Source: Tricholomella constricta (taxonomy: Eukaryota > Basidiomycota > Agaricomycetes > Agaricales > Lyophyllaceae). From it: a stretch of 64,000 nucleotides of DNA. Position 1 is the first letter of the stretch. The number at the start of each line of letters is the position of its first letter. Shown piece after piece: positions 25,050 through 37,300 of the stretch. The notes under the pieces were generated by a model. It saw only the letters and a list, made by a program, of their open reading frames with translations, was not told the DNA's origin and ran no database searches. Location: contig JAACJP010000001.1 in the NCBI GenBank assembly GCA_013368375.1, positions 1,860,001-1,924,000 on the forward strand, written 5' to 3'. The position numbers were made by a program, and so were the translations under genes.

Positions 25050-28000
25050 TTATGGCAATGTAGTAGGTTTAGTGGAGCGAGACGGTGGCGGCGGGGGTGG
25101 AGGTTTACGGAGTGCTTGCACAGGAGCCATGGGTGTCGGCAATGACAGTGCATCCGTATAAAGCTCTTCATCTGACGACGTTGGCGAGGAGGACAGGGGG
25201 GAGTCATCTGGAGAGTCAAAGGGGTTGGTCTTGCGACGCGTAGGAGAACGCTGGAACTCGTAAAGAGGAAGAACACCGCCCGGGCATTCTAGACAGTATT
25301 AGTTAGCCAAATGGGCCTCGCAGTGGGAAGAAGCGAACCTGGGCCGTCCCACCAAGCGACATCTTCAGAGCTGGGTGGAGGGACTTGAAAAGCGGAAGGA
25401 TGCCTCGTGAATACAATGTTGTAGAACTTGAAGCATGGGTACGCACGTTCTGTAATATCGGAAGGAAACACAAGCGCAGCGAGTTTCTCGTCCAATTTCT
25501 CTCCTGGAGCGGTCGAAACGATGCTTTCGAGGAGTAGTCGGGATAATGCAAGTCTTTTTACCGAGTCGATGATGCGGATATCGGCGCGAAATATAGCAAA
25601 AACTGCGCAAGATATTAGATTGTGTATAGATTGTGCTTTGCTCGTGAAAACCATACCTGGCTTGTGGTCTGAGCCTCGCAATTCGGCCCTCGAGTAGACA
25701 AAAAGATCAAGCTGATCACCGCGATATAATATCCGATCTTGCAAGGCTTCAAAGAGGGTACACCTTAGAAACTTGATTGAACGTACCAGTCCATGCGGGT
25801 ATCCGCATCTTTTCACTGGTATCATAGTTGTCTGTTCCAAAATCGTAACGATATGTGGGGCGGAATAGAAGAGGTCCTTCGCTGTAGCCAGAAAATGCTG
25901 CCCCAGAGTCCATCATCAGCTTCAGCTGATAGATGGTATTAGCAAATCGGATACTACTCGAGGACATCAGCCCACCTGATCAGCTGCGAGCAGCGCATCA
26001 AAGTCATCCGCCTCTGCGAGGCTTCTAACATAGGCATTGTCCATGTCGATTCGATAATTTACGTCCCCCAGCCATACGACATTGCTATTTGGCCGGTCTC
26101 GGTCAGGCACTGCTACAGTGAAGCACGAAGGAACCTCACTCGTGGCTTGGAATGGTTTTGCCTTTCTGAAAATGTAGCCCATGAGCGATTGTTCGGTAGT
26201 CTGCGTTGCGCTCCTCCACGTTCGAATGTCCGGCAGCAAGATGGGCCGTTAGGAAACAGAAGCTTGTGTCGTGGTATTCCAAGCGTATACCCACGGCACC
26301 TTTGTTCCCTGACATGCCTCTCAGCCCTGTCTGTCCAGAGTTAGCAATGCAAACACGAGGCTCCTGGCGAGGTTGTTACTTTTCTTGTAGTGGCTTCAAC
26401 ATTTCGGATAATAGAGGTCAATTCACTCTTGACGAGAACGAGAAGTGCCGTTCCGACCAACTAAAGGGACAAGTCAGCGAGTGCTGCATTGGGAGTATAA
26501 CAAACAAGAACCTGCTCGCTTCGCAAAAGCACATAGTTACACTTTTTGTTGGGTCGGCGATCGAGGGTCTCAAATATCTGTCTCTCCCATATCCGGCTAC
26601 AGGCCCCTAGGTTCAGTGAAATTTGTTGCATTGGATACTAAGAACGCACCGTTTGTCGGGGTCGGTTTGCACGATTTGTTGGGCCGTCAGAGGTACTATC
26701 TCCTGGAAGCCAACGACAAAGAGATCGGGGCTGTTATAGAATCAGCCACCGCAAAGGCTGAGATTGGTACATAAACGCACTCGTTGACGCCTTTTGGACA
26801 GTATGGAAGTGAACATAAAATGGAGGAAATACGCTACACTCACCTTCTCGCGGAAATAGCCATGGTAAGAGCGACTCGGAGGAAGGGGCCTTATAAGATT
26901 TACCATTCAGTTGACGTCAACAGCTCCAAGATACCGACTCACTCGGCCATTGAGATTCCACGTCCCGGTGAAAACAGTGACTTGCTTTGTTGTGGAATAC
27001 TCTGATAATCTGAGGTGAGGAGGTCAGAACAACATCGTGGCAACGGTGGAATTAAACACCTCTGCTCCAGAGCAGCACGAACAGAGTCGTGAATAGGATC
27101 GAATATCGATACAGGACGTTGATTACTCAGGTTGCCCTGTAGGATCTTTAATGACGGGCCTGCAGCGGACATACAGGAAACAGACCAAAAACATGTCTAT
27201 TGCGATCTGTTTGCCCTTGTCCTGAAAGTTGTTGATATAAGCGCGGGAAACGCTCTTCGTAGCATCAGAAAGAACGCCTAGGAAGAATGTTAGTCGAAGG
27301 CAGGTTTGTTAGGACGACTGTACAATATAACCTGCTAGGGTTCGTTTCCCACTTCGCGTGAAACTGGTGTTCAGGGCTCCAGTGCCAGCGTAGATCCTGG
27401 ACAACGCATCTCCATTTTCCGCCCATAGCTCACGGTGATATGACCACAGGGTATTAGACTGAACCCATTCGCGTCGGACAAGAAGTAGATATTGTTCCAA
27501 TGTCGTGCGAGACAGGATGTCCTGTACAAAATTTGTGCGATCGAGGCTGAGAAGGCGTTAGCAAAAGACCTTGTTCGGAGTAATGAAGCGACATACCAAT
27601 CGAGGCAGTTTGTTCTAAATACGCCTTTTTGATCCGTAATGATCTCGTCGGAAACTGCGTTACACATGGTAAACCCAAACCTGTCCACATGGTCTACGAT
27701 GCTCTCTAAACGCCTATGAAGGAGGTCAAGCTTCAAAAGCGATGAATGGAGGCAGCAAGACAGCACCTTAAGTCTCTAATGACACTATCGTGTCCACCAA
27801 TTCTAACGGCATTGTGAAAATCAAAGTGTGTGATGCTCAGGTCATCGCCGATAGCTCCCCGAGCAATTTGAAGGTGTCGACCATACGCTGTCGTGAGTGA
27901 TTGCTCATTCTCTTTGGTTCCAAGGAGGTTGATAGCATGAATGGCGCCATATTCTTCCATCAAATGCGCAAAATGCCTTTCAAATGCAGGTTGCGATGCA

Positions 28001-29222
28001 TGAGGACGCGTAATTTGTATTCGTTGGCCAAATGTTTGCAGACCTTGTTGTTCCCAGAACACTGCAAGAAGCAGATGTCGATGAATAAAATGAAGTTTTA
28101 TTCAGAATGAAGTACATACAGGGAACACTTCCTCGGACCTGTACATAACTCACAGAATGTTGATCGGTACTGAACACCGTCTCCGTCTGACAGCGTCTCA
28201 GAAACTGGCGGGCTTGGAGATCAATAAGCAAAGGCCCACCTCTACAAAGTTGGCTGTGTTTCCGTCATCGTCTACACCTCGAGTATTGAATCGGGTGCCT
28301 GCCCGTTTCCATCCAAGCCTGGATATTAGTGAAAGAGTGGCAATAGTAGGCGCCCCATTAGTCGGTGGGGCAGGTAATGACATTGTAAAGACCCCAACAT
28401 AGCCTTGAATCGCGAGAATCTAGGACAAAGAATTAGGTTATGAAACTTAAGGACAGAGTGCCACATACTATGAACTGACAACGGTCCAGATCCTCCCGTT
28501 CATGAGCGTCCAGCCTTCCCCGAAAGTCGAGCAAGCTCTGAACAATGTATTCATTCCAAACGAAGCGTTCATCATAGGCCCCGACATCCGTCGGTGATGC
28601 ATCTCTTGCCAAACGAACAGCGAGCCTAGATGAAAGATCCCATGGCGACTCCAGTGCATAGTAGAAAGACCCAGATGACATAATTTTCGTTAATGGTGAG
28701 CATGGGTGCTCGAAAATCGGGGGTGGAGTCGATGTTTGAGCATATACGTCCCTGCTGACGGCTCCTTCGACGCCGTCCGGTCCAATCAAAACTTCAGACG
28801 CGGCGGACAGGTCATCCCAAGTTGAAGAGGTCAAGGAGTAGAAGGAGACCTCGTGAATTCTTGCTACAGATTCAGATTTTGAACCTGACGGTCTCGTGTT
28901 CCCCACCTCGGTTGCACTTGTGACCAGAGCCAGAAATATATCTGAGTGGTAATAAGCCTGAGTTAGTTCAAGAAAGCGGCAAGGATCTCCACGCACCATT
29001 TTCAACGGATATCAAGCCCAGGCACCCCTTGACTACTCTATTTGTGAGACGAACAGCATTAGCCAAGTCAATCTCATCCTTGGGCAAAAACTCGACAACA
29101 GCCTGAGAAATGGCTTCGCCGGCGCGAAATACAAGAGCGCGCTGAGGGCGTCCAAGTCTATCGTCGTGTGAGCTGGTAACAAGATACAAGACGCGAGGAT
29201 TGTGGCCAAGATAGAGATACAT
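25050..29222 (-). CDS. Synaptojanin-type phosphoinositide phosphatase (Sac1 + 5-phosphatase)
   Basis: A multi-exon gene of about 1,000 residues related to yeast Inp51/52/53, acting on PI(4,5)P2 and other phosphoinositides at the plasma membrane and endosomes. The N-terminal Sac domain carries [15 protein letters not shown] and the catalytic P-loop NCLDCLDRTN, which is assembled across an intron inside the Cys-Leu-Asp-Cys codons (near 27550-27598). The inositol 5-phosphatase domain shows [47 protein letters not shown] and GSDHKPV. The tail is proline-rich with NPF (an EH-domain ligand) and a PPPPPPP run, ending TTLP. The start at 29222 ([18 protein letters not shown]) is the first ATG before conserved sequence; the frame is open to 29282 but only to a GTG. 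Confidence 0.9.
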
Positions 29223-29455
29223 GGAGGCTGCGCCCGGATCGAGGCCGCGGTGTATGATGTAGTTCGTAAACAAGTTCGCCACGCCCCGATCACGCTATGA
29301 CTGCGACGACAATGCGCGACATGCCGGCCGCAGCTCTCCGCAGCTAGGCTTTCCCAGTCTCGACTATCGTCTACAACTGGCTCTAAACCAGGTCCGAGAA
29401 CGATGGTCTCTCCATGTCTTTGAGCAGTCAATACTGGTCGTGAAATCCCAATTCG

Positions 29456-29853
29456 CAACTTTCTATCCAGATATCATTTTTAGGCTGGGGCTTGAACGTA
29501 CATTGGCTCGAAACGCACGAAACAAGAAGCCATGTTACCTTCAGCCTATGGACAGTTATCCGAATTACCACGCGTTCGTCTACTTTCCCGACTAAGGAGT
29601 CCAACCCTTGACCGGCAAATGACGGAGGCCCCATTGAAGGGCTGCGGATTCTTCAGACCTCGAGCTCTCACCTGAAGCGGAATGACAAGCTGACCATCAT
29701 TTCTGTCCTTGCTGGATCTCGAAAGCTGATGGTCATTGGACGTGCTTCACCGAGATCGACACACATTATGATTTGCATTCTGCGATATTCAAGGAAATTA
29801 CTGGTGGCATTGGCAGGAAACGTCGAGGGCGCGAACACAGTAGTCATGCACAT
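29456..29853 (-). CDS. Possible small spliced gene, unknown
   Basis: An ATG at 29853 opens a frame MCMTTVFAPSTFPANATSN... that could splice past 29670 (GTGAGA donor) into a frame reading LDSLVGKVDERVVIRITVHR. No family is recognised and the exon ends are unsure. It could equally be chance reading frames in the upstream region of the synaptojanin gene. Confidence 0.2.
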
Positions 29854-30031
29854 CTATCTGTCACAAAACCCTATATACCTTCTATTTTGTTACCAGCTCA
29901 TACAATGATATAGTTGGATGTCTCGAGGGTCATAAGTAAAGGGCTTGTAAAACTGCGTGTAAAGCTGTTCAACGATCAATAATACATGCGACCTGATCAA
30001 AAAATCTATAGGTCCTCGTTCAGGTGTTACC

Positions 30032-31176
30032 TCAACTATCCTTGTCTACAACAGTCGAGCCTGATGACCTCCTCAACCCGAGGCCCAATGCATCCCCACT
30101 ATTGCCTGTGTGCCTGCGTACAGGCGTTGCCCGCCGAGGAGGAATGTTGAGCGTAAAGCTCTGACTAGGAGATAAACGTCCGTCCATTTCTGGTGCTCTA
30201 GAGGGCCCAGGAGAGCGAGGAGGTGGAGGCAATGTGCTGAAGCGGGAAGTTGTGGGGGATGGAGCTGGGAGTGGGGATGACCGCACAGCTGGAGAAGCAT
30301 GAGACGCAAGAAGGCCTTCCGCGGAGGTACGCCTTGATCCCTTTGATCGTAATTGGGGTAGGCTGTCCAAGGAAAATAGGGAGCGGAAGAGCGAAACTCG
30401 TGTCTGGGCATATTGCATGGAGGACGACCCAGTAGTTGGAGATCCCGGGTCAGCTGTAGAAGGGGGAGTCAAAATTTGATTATATATGGAGAGACAGACG
30501 GCTTACCTGCAGACATCGGAAGAGCATTGTCGTTAGCGCTGAGGCTTAAGAAAAGGAATAGAGGCGCAAGCCAGACGCAGATTCCAAAGAAGGATGCGAT
30601 TTCCGTGAAGCCAGGAACGTCAGGTGGAGGGCTTCTGTAGGTGCGTAGCTGCCTCGCTTCTTGTGTAATGCGCGCAAAGTAGAAGAACCAGAGGAAGTGG
30701 TCAGAGATTACGAAAATGCATGATGCGAGGAATGAGATTGATGTGAGGGAGATGATGGGCCATGACGCAGAAAAGTTTTGGAGGTAGATGATGTGGCAGG
30801 TAATCGAAAAGGCGGTCTGCGGAAACGGTAGGGATTCTGAAAAGTACAAGATGGCATGGAGGGCAATAATGGCCTTTCATGCAGATGTTAGTAGGCAACC
30901 GTCATGTGGAGAAGAAGGAACGCACGTAGATTCCCCTTTGCCCGTATACTTTTGCTAGTCGAGAGTGCTCTTCAATTAGCTCCGAGACATACAAAAGGCC
31001 ACTTGCTAAAAGAGATTTAGCACATTGGTGTGAAGTTGAAGGCAACTTTGGACTGACCAAGCGAGAGAGTCACGAAAGCAAAGGCTGCTATGACAGCAAC
31101 ATAACTGCAGGAATGAAATGAGCTTTGCTGGTTGCAGGCTGAAGCATACTTGCCTAATGTAGCTCAACAGCCCCAT
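30032..31176 (-). CDS. SVP26: Golgi/ER cargo receptor SVP26 (Erv26/TEX261)
   Basis: A four-pass membrane protein that sorts glycosyltransferases and alkaline phosphatase between ER and Golgi in yeast. The start MGLLSYISYVAVIAAFAFVT at 31176 is followed by LLYVSELIEEHSRLAK, YFSESLPFPQTAFSITCHIIY, SWPIISLTSISFLAS, DHFLWFFYFARITQEAR, DVPGFTEIASFFGICVWLAP and FLSLSANDNALP, all landmarks of the family. The first coding exon is 23 bases (31154-31176) and its intron has a GC donor. After the conserved core comes a cytosolic-looking Ser/Pro/Arg-rich extension of about 140 residues, longer than the yeast protein. Confidence 0.92.
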
Positions 31177-31209
31177 TGACGGGTTGTGAGTTGGTGGTGG
31201 TCTTCACGA

Positions 31210-31216
31210 TCTCGTC
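31210..31216. repeat. Candidate 5' target-site duplication of the LINE
   Basis: TCTCGTC here matches TCTCGTC at 38497-38503, which directly abuts the 3' repeat tail of the element. Seven bases is short and a chance match cannot be excluded. Confidence 0.35.
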
Positions 31217-31363
31217 GACAGGCGCGTCGTCTGGTCTTGGCTATCACGTGCATCGCAACTGCGCTTCACCACAATCCAATCTAATTCACTCTAATCCTAT
31301 ACTACCTGGCTATATGCTCTAATACTCATTGCTACCTTACTAAGACCCGTTAAATCCCACAAA

Positions 31364-34300
31364 ATGCCGTTCATCCCTGGCCCCCTTCAGCCACCGCCTG
31401 TCTCAGATGACCGCGCCGAATCCCCTCCTCCCACATTCGACCCCTCTGTCCGCCCCTTCACTGGACTTGAGTTGACTGTGTCGGGACTCGACCGCACTGG
31501 CCCCCAGTCCGCCATTGACCATCTCAAGAAAATTATATCAAACCTCAATGACCAAGGCCAGGACCTCCCCGACCTTCAAGTCACCCCGGGCTCCTATCGC
31601 ACGGCTCAGGACTGTCTGGACTACGCCACCGTCTCACTGTCTGGGCCACTCAAATCTTCTCCGCGCCCGGATATCCTTGAATTCGTGCGCAAAATTCTGG
31701 ATGGTGTTGACGGCATCACGGCCCTATGGCGTATCCAGCACGGACCCGACAAAAGCCGCCAACTCGCTTTCACCACCAAGAACAAGCAAGACGCTGCTAC
31801 CTTGAAGGACAAACTCGACAATATATTCCGTCACCAGCACCTTGACGTCCAGGCCACCACCATCGCAAAAACCGGTTCCCGTATCACATACACCTTTACC
31901 AGTCGTAGATCCGTTGAAAACCTCACCGCTAACAAACCCGTCATCGAAAACAGACCTGGCGGCGACACAATAATCCTGACACCTATCGTCCCCCGTTATG
32001 TGCAGCCTGTATACGGCCTCGAGGTCGCTGTCACCAACGTGGGCGGCTACCCTCAAGCCCAGGTTATCATCGACGCCTACATCAAGTCGAAGTACGGCAC
32101 CGATGCCTGGCGAAGTAGCCGCCTCGAACTAGACGGAACTGTGTACTCGGCCATACTCCGCGACCCTAACGTGACCACTTCCTTTCTCACAGATCCCTTC
32201 GAGGCATTCCCCGACGTCAACGAATCATTTAAACCCAACAAGCCCGACTATCTCTACAACCTCAACACCGCCAGCCTCCCCACCATCACTTCCAGCTTCC
32301 GAAGCGTCAACGAAGAATCCCCATTCGTGCGGCAACAACTCGATGGCCTCGCCATACAAGTTCAAACCCTCACTCACGCCCTCAACAAGATCACCCTTGA
32401 CCACCACGACCTCGTTGAAGCCATGAGGACAGCCCAGGACCGCTACACGAACATGTTCACCAACACCGTGATCTTCCAAATGAAACTCTCTCAACAACTT
32501 CTAGCGCAGAGCGACCTCAGCAGCCTTCGAAACTCGCTCTCCACCGCCCAGCTGCTACTCTCGCTCGCCACCTCGGAGGCCCAACGGAAAAATGTAGCCC
32601 AACACATCCTCGAGCTGAACCAACGTGTTTCGGAGGAGCAGAGGAACGTCGCCGCCCTTCGCCAGTCGGCCGACACCTTCCTCAACTCTCTCCTTCCTTC
32701 CACCATGTCCGCTACTAACATTGTCACCATCCAATCCCAGCCTCCCCTGACCCCACCGGGTTTGCCTGTTCCGCCCACTGTGTCTCACCCAAGCCCAGTC
32801 CCTCCGGATCAGCCTGGTAGCTCACCATCCCCGGGTTCAAAAAAGAGACCTCGTCATGCTAACGACCCTGACGACACGTCTCAAGCCTCGCACCTCTCCC
32901 ATAGCGGTGCTTCGCTCAACCAGGACAACATGGAGGTTGACCCATCCCTCTATCCGTCCTTGCCGCCTGAGGTACGCTTCACTCTCCCTTCCTCATCTTT
33001 CCCTTTATCCAACCTGTTCAACCCGAAAGTGACTTTGGGGTCATTCGGCGTGAACCTCACACGCCACGTATCTCGAGCGCATATCTTGCGCAGCTATTTT
33101 CGGCTCTCGTCGTCTCGCTCCCTACGTTTCCTCCCCCAAAATTATCTCCATGACCCCCTTACGTCTCTTTCCTCATATATGCCTACAATCTCGCCTACTT
33201 ATGCTACGCACCACCTCCCCTCCCTCTTTGTTCTTCTATCATGCCTCCTTTCCTTTCTTGCCTGGATCCCCTCTCATCTCGTGAGGATGTGTCCAGCGAA
33301 TTATAGAGCCTCCTCAAGGGCCCCTCGCCCGAGATTCAATTTCGCTTTCTCGTCCTCTCTCGTCCTAATTCTCCTTCTATTCTGTTCATTGTCTTTCGTG
33401 GCCGCCTCTGTCCCAATGGGAGGGTCCACCGTCTTTCGATCTGTCGCCATCAACGCCAATGGCTTGGCGGACCCCATGAAGGTCGCCGCCATCTCCGATA
33501 TGTTACACTCAATAAAACCTAATGCGTTGATCATTGGCGAAACCAAGAGCTCTCGTCCTGTTTCCTTCCGTCTTAATCTTCGTGATTATTCCGTCCATGA
33601 GAATCCCGGTAAGCCCACTGGGCACCGAAATCGGGGCAAATGGGGCGTCATTGTTGCCGTGCACCGCGGCATCTCATGTGGCTCCCCTCTGCCTTTGCCA
33701 GCCTCCCTTGAGGGACGTGCAATTGCACTAGACCTCACGATCCCAACTACTAACAATCGTGGCTTCAATCATAGGTTAATCGGCATTTACGCTCCCTGGG
33801 ATCCCGGAACGGAACCCCACGAGTTCTGGCCAGAAATAGCCGATCTTTGCAATACCTCGCCCTATTCTTGGTCTCTCCACGGCGATTTCAATGCAATCCT
33901 CTCCTATTCCGAGTCGTCTGCCTCCACTCACCGAATCTCTAACTCCCGGGTCGCATACAACTCCTTTCTCCGTGCGACTTCCGGAGTTGATTTGTGGGCG
34001 CAAATTCCAGACCGGAATGCTCAACAGACGTTCACCTACAAGGGTCATAACTCCAATCCTGACTCGCCTGATGCAGACACGCCGCACATACGGTCTATCA
34101 TCGATCGCTCTGCCGCCTCTTCTCACGGCATCGTCTCAGGATCTATCTCTGTTCTGCCTAACTTTATCCCCTCCACTGACCACCTGCCGACCCTCTCCCA
34201 CCTTGTCCTCAATCCTCCACCCAACATCCAAGGCTGCCCTTCCATTCCCAGCGAAATCCCGCCCACCGCTTACTCTCCCCGCTTTCGCGTCCCTCACAAA

Positions 34301-37300
34301 TCTCAAAATCACAGATTCGTCGCCTTTGCCGACGCCGTTGATCATCGATTAGATGAAACCACCCTAGACGGCTCTCTCATCGTCGACGACTCCTCTTTTG
34401 ACGAAGCCTACCATCAAATGACAGACATCCTCACCCTTGCTGCCCGCGAATCTTTTGACCTCCCCAGATCTACTCCCAATACACCCAACAAGCCTATGAA
34501 CCCGACCATTCGTGTTATTTTACGCGAACTGCGCCGCATTAATCGTTTAATCTCCGCCTTAAACACTCTACTAACCACAGGTCTCGACCATTACCCGTCG
34601 GCTCCGTGGGCTCCACGTTACTACTCATCGTTCCTGGCCTCCGTCCGTTTAACCCACTCCACCGAGGAATTCCGCGCTTATCTCAAGACGCTCCGGCGGC
34701 ACCTCAACCGGATTCGCTACGCTGAGGAGCGTGAATTTCGGCGTGAGGCGGACATCAAGCAATCCTCCCGCAAGATCACTACCGTCCTCAACGGCGGCTC
34801 CGCCAAACAACTATTTTCTCGTCACTTCTCAACCCTTCCGCTCGCCCTTTCCTCTGATCCCTCATCCGACCCCGAACTAATCTTCACAGGCCCTGAACAT
34901 GTCAAATCAATCACCCAGCAGTACTTTACCGACCTATATCACCGGACGCCCCGTCCTTCACAGGACAAACCCTGGATGGACACCCCGTCCGTCCGCAGCA
35001 TCGCAGCCCGGACCACACGCGATCCTTTCCCCTGGCCCCAGCCCCTTGACCTCGGTACCCTCCGCGTTCTGCTTTCACGCGGTAACGCTCGTCCCACCCC
35101 GGGTCCAGACGGCTGGGAAAAATGGTTCGTGAAACGCCTGTCGGATCGTGCGCTCAGCATCATTCTCCGCCTTGCCAACTATATCATCACCCATTCCCAC
35201 TTCCCTGCCTCCCTGAAACCAACTAACATTTCTACTATTCATAAGCGTGGCCCTCCTCTTTTCCTATCCAGCTATCGCGGTATAGCCTGCAATAATCTGC
35301 TTCTGACCCTCCCGTTCGCCTGGCTCAACACCCTCCTTGGACCCTACGTCGCAAAGCATGGCATCGTTCCTGAATGTCAAATCGCGACTCAACCCGGCGT
35401 CCAGGGGCGCGATCTCATCTCCTTTATTGCGCAGATACAAAAACATGCTGACCGGACCCGCACCCCATTGTACATTCTCCAGCGCGACCAAAAGAAAGGC
35501 TTCGACATGCTTGAACCTGCCGGTTTCTACGATGCTATCGTTGCTTACGGTCTCCCCCGGTCCATTATTGACCTCGACAAGTCATCCCAGGACCATGTTC
35601 CCTACCGCGTCAAAACCGCTTACGGGTTTACCGATCCTTTCATCGTTAACGGTGTCACCAAACAGGGCGGCTCCCTTTCTCCGCTTAAATGCACCCTAAC
35701 CACCAGTCTTGGGAATCGGTGGATCTCAGATCTTCAACGGGACCAGCCCGGCGAGATCGTCATCCGTTCCCTCAATTCTGCTCGCCATTCCATCCCACAT
35801 ATCCCGCATGAACGCACCGCCCTTCGGGTCTCTATGGTCGAGGCCATGGATGATAGCCTCTTATTATATTCGTCCATTCCTTTGCTAACCTCAATGGCGC
35901 GACATGCTGACCGCTTCCAGGCCACCTATGGCTGGGAAACGGAATGGCACAAAAGTGTCTTCTACGCTTATAACTCTCCATTTTATCCTAATTCTTCCCC
36001 CAACCCCGTCATTCCTATTCCTTCTGTTGACCCCGCTAACCCCTCCAGCCCCAGAACATCTTATAATGATGTCCGTGTCGTCACCTCACACACAGTTTTT
36101 CTCCGCGTGCCTGTCGACCAACCCGACATCCAGTTCCAACGCCTTCATGACCTCATTTCTGACTTCGATTTTCCTCCTCTTCACCGCCGTCTCCCACTCA
36201 CCGCCCTGCGACGCCTAATCACACAGTGCCTAATCTCCAAAATCCGACCCCTCCTCGCCTTCCAACCCCTGACACCTGAACTTGCCCAAAAACTCGACCA
36301 CCTTATTGCCCTCAAAGTCCATGATTACCTCGGCTTCCCTTTCAAATTCAACACCCTCCTCCTCTCCACCCCCATCTCCCTTCGCGGCTTCGGATTCCCC
36401 TCTGTTGCGGTGCTCAACAACGCCCTCGCCGTTACCGGCCTCCAGCGTGACCTGAACCACCACATTCCCTCGTTTCGGCAATTGGCCCAACTAACACTCA
36501 GCGACTGGACTTGCCAACTCAACGGATGTGTTTCCCCCCTCTCCACTGATCGCCCCCTCCGCCACCCCTCCCCGTATCATACCTCCAAACACATTCCTTT
36601 CGCCTGGATCATAGCGCGGTCCGTCCTCGCTGACCTTCGTATTTCTATTTTTCCCACAGACCTCAGTCATATTCTCGAAGGCTCCGTCAGCATCGCCCAC
36701 CTATATAATATCTGCCGCTCCCTGCCCTCCTTTCCGTTGCCCCAAGACCATATCCCCACTCGGACCTTCAATAATTTCGAGCGGCACGGGTTTACCCACC
36801 TTGAACACTTCGGCCACTGGTCGTATGATCATCCACTCCTCATGCCCCTTACCTTCACCCCAACCAACCCTTTTTCTCACCCGAATTCCTGCATCCGGCG
36901 CGACTGGCCTCTCTTCACCTCTTGGCTGCTCACGCTCTCATCCGCCATCCCTCATCTGTCGAAACCCGACCCCCTCCTTCTACTCCCGCGCTCCACCCGT
37001 CAAAAGATGGCCGAATCCACCGTGGTCGAAACCCACCTCACTGCGCCCCCTCTTTTCCATCACCAAACACCTGACAACCTGTACGCCTCCGACGCGTCCA
37101 TGATCGCTGTTCCCTTCACCCGTTCCTCCTCATTCCCCTCTGTTACCTTCGCTGTCGTCGCTAACAAATCTGTTCTCTGCCTCTCCCTTTCCCAGTTTAG
37201 CAAATCCGCTTCAATCCTTTACGGCGAAGCCTATGGGATCGCCGCCGCTCACCTCCTCGCCCTTCATCGACACGCTGACCCCCCGCAACCTCAACCTCGC

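Noticed and set aside
31217..31363. Possible long terminal repeat at the 5' side of the element
   Set aside because: No matching sequence is found after the stop codon; domain order is that of a LINE, and no integrase or protease is present.
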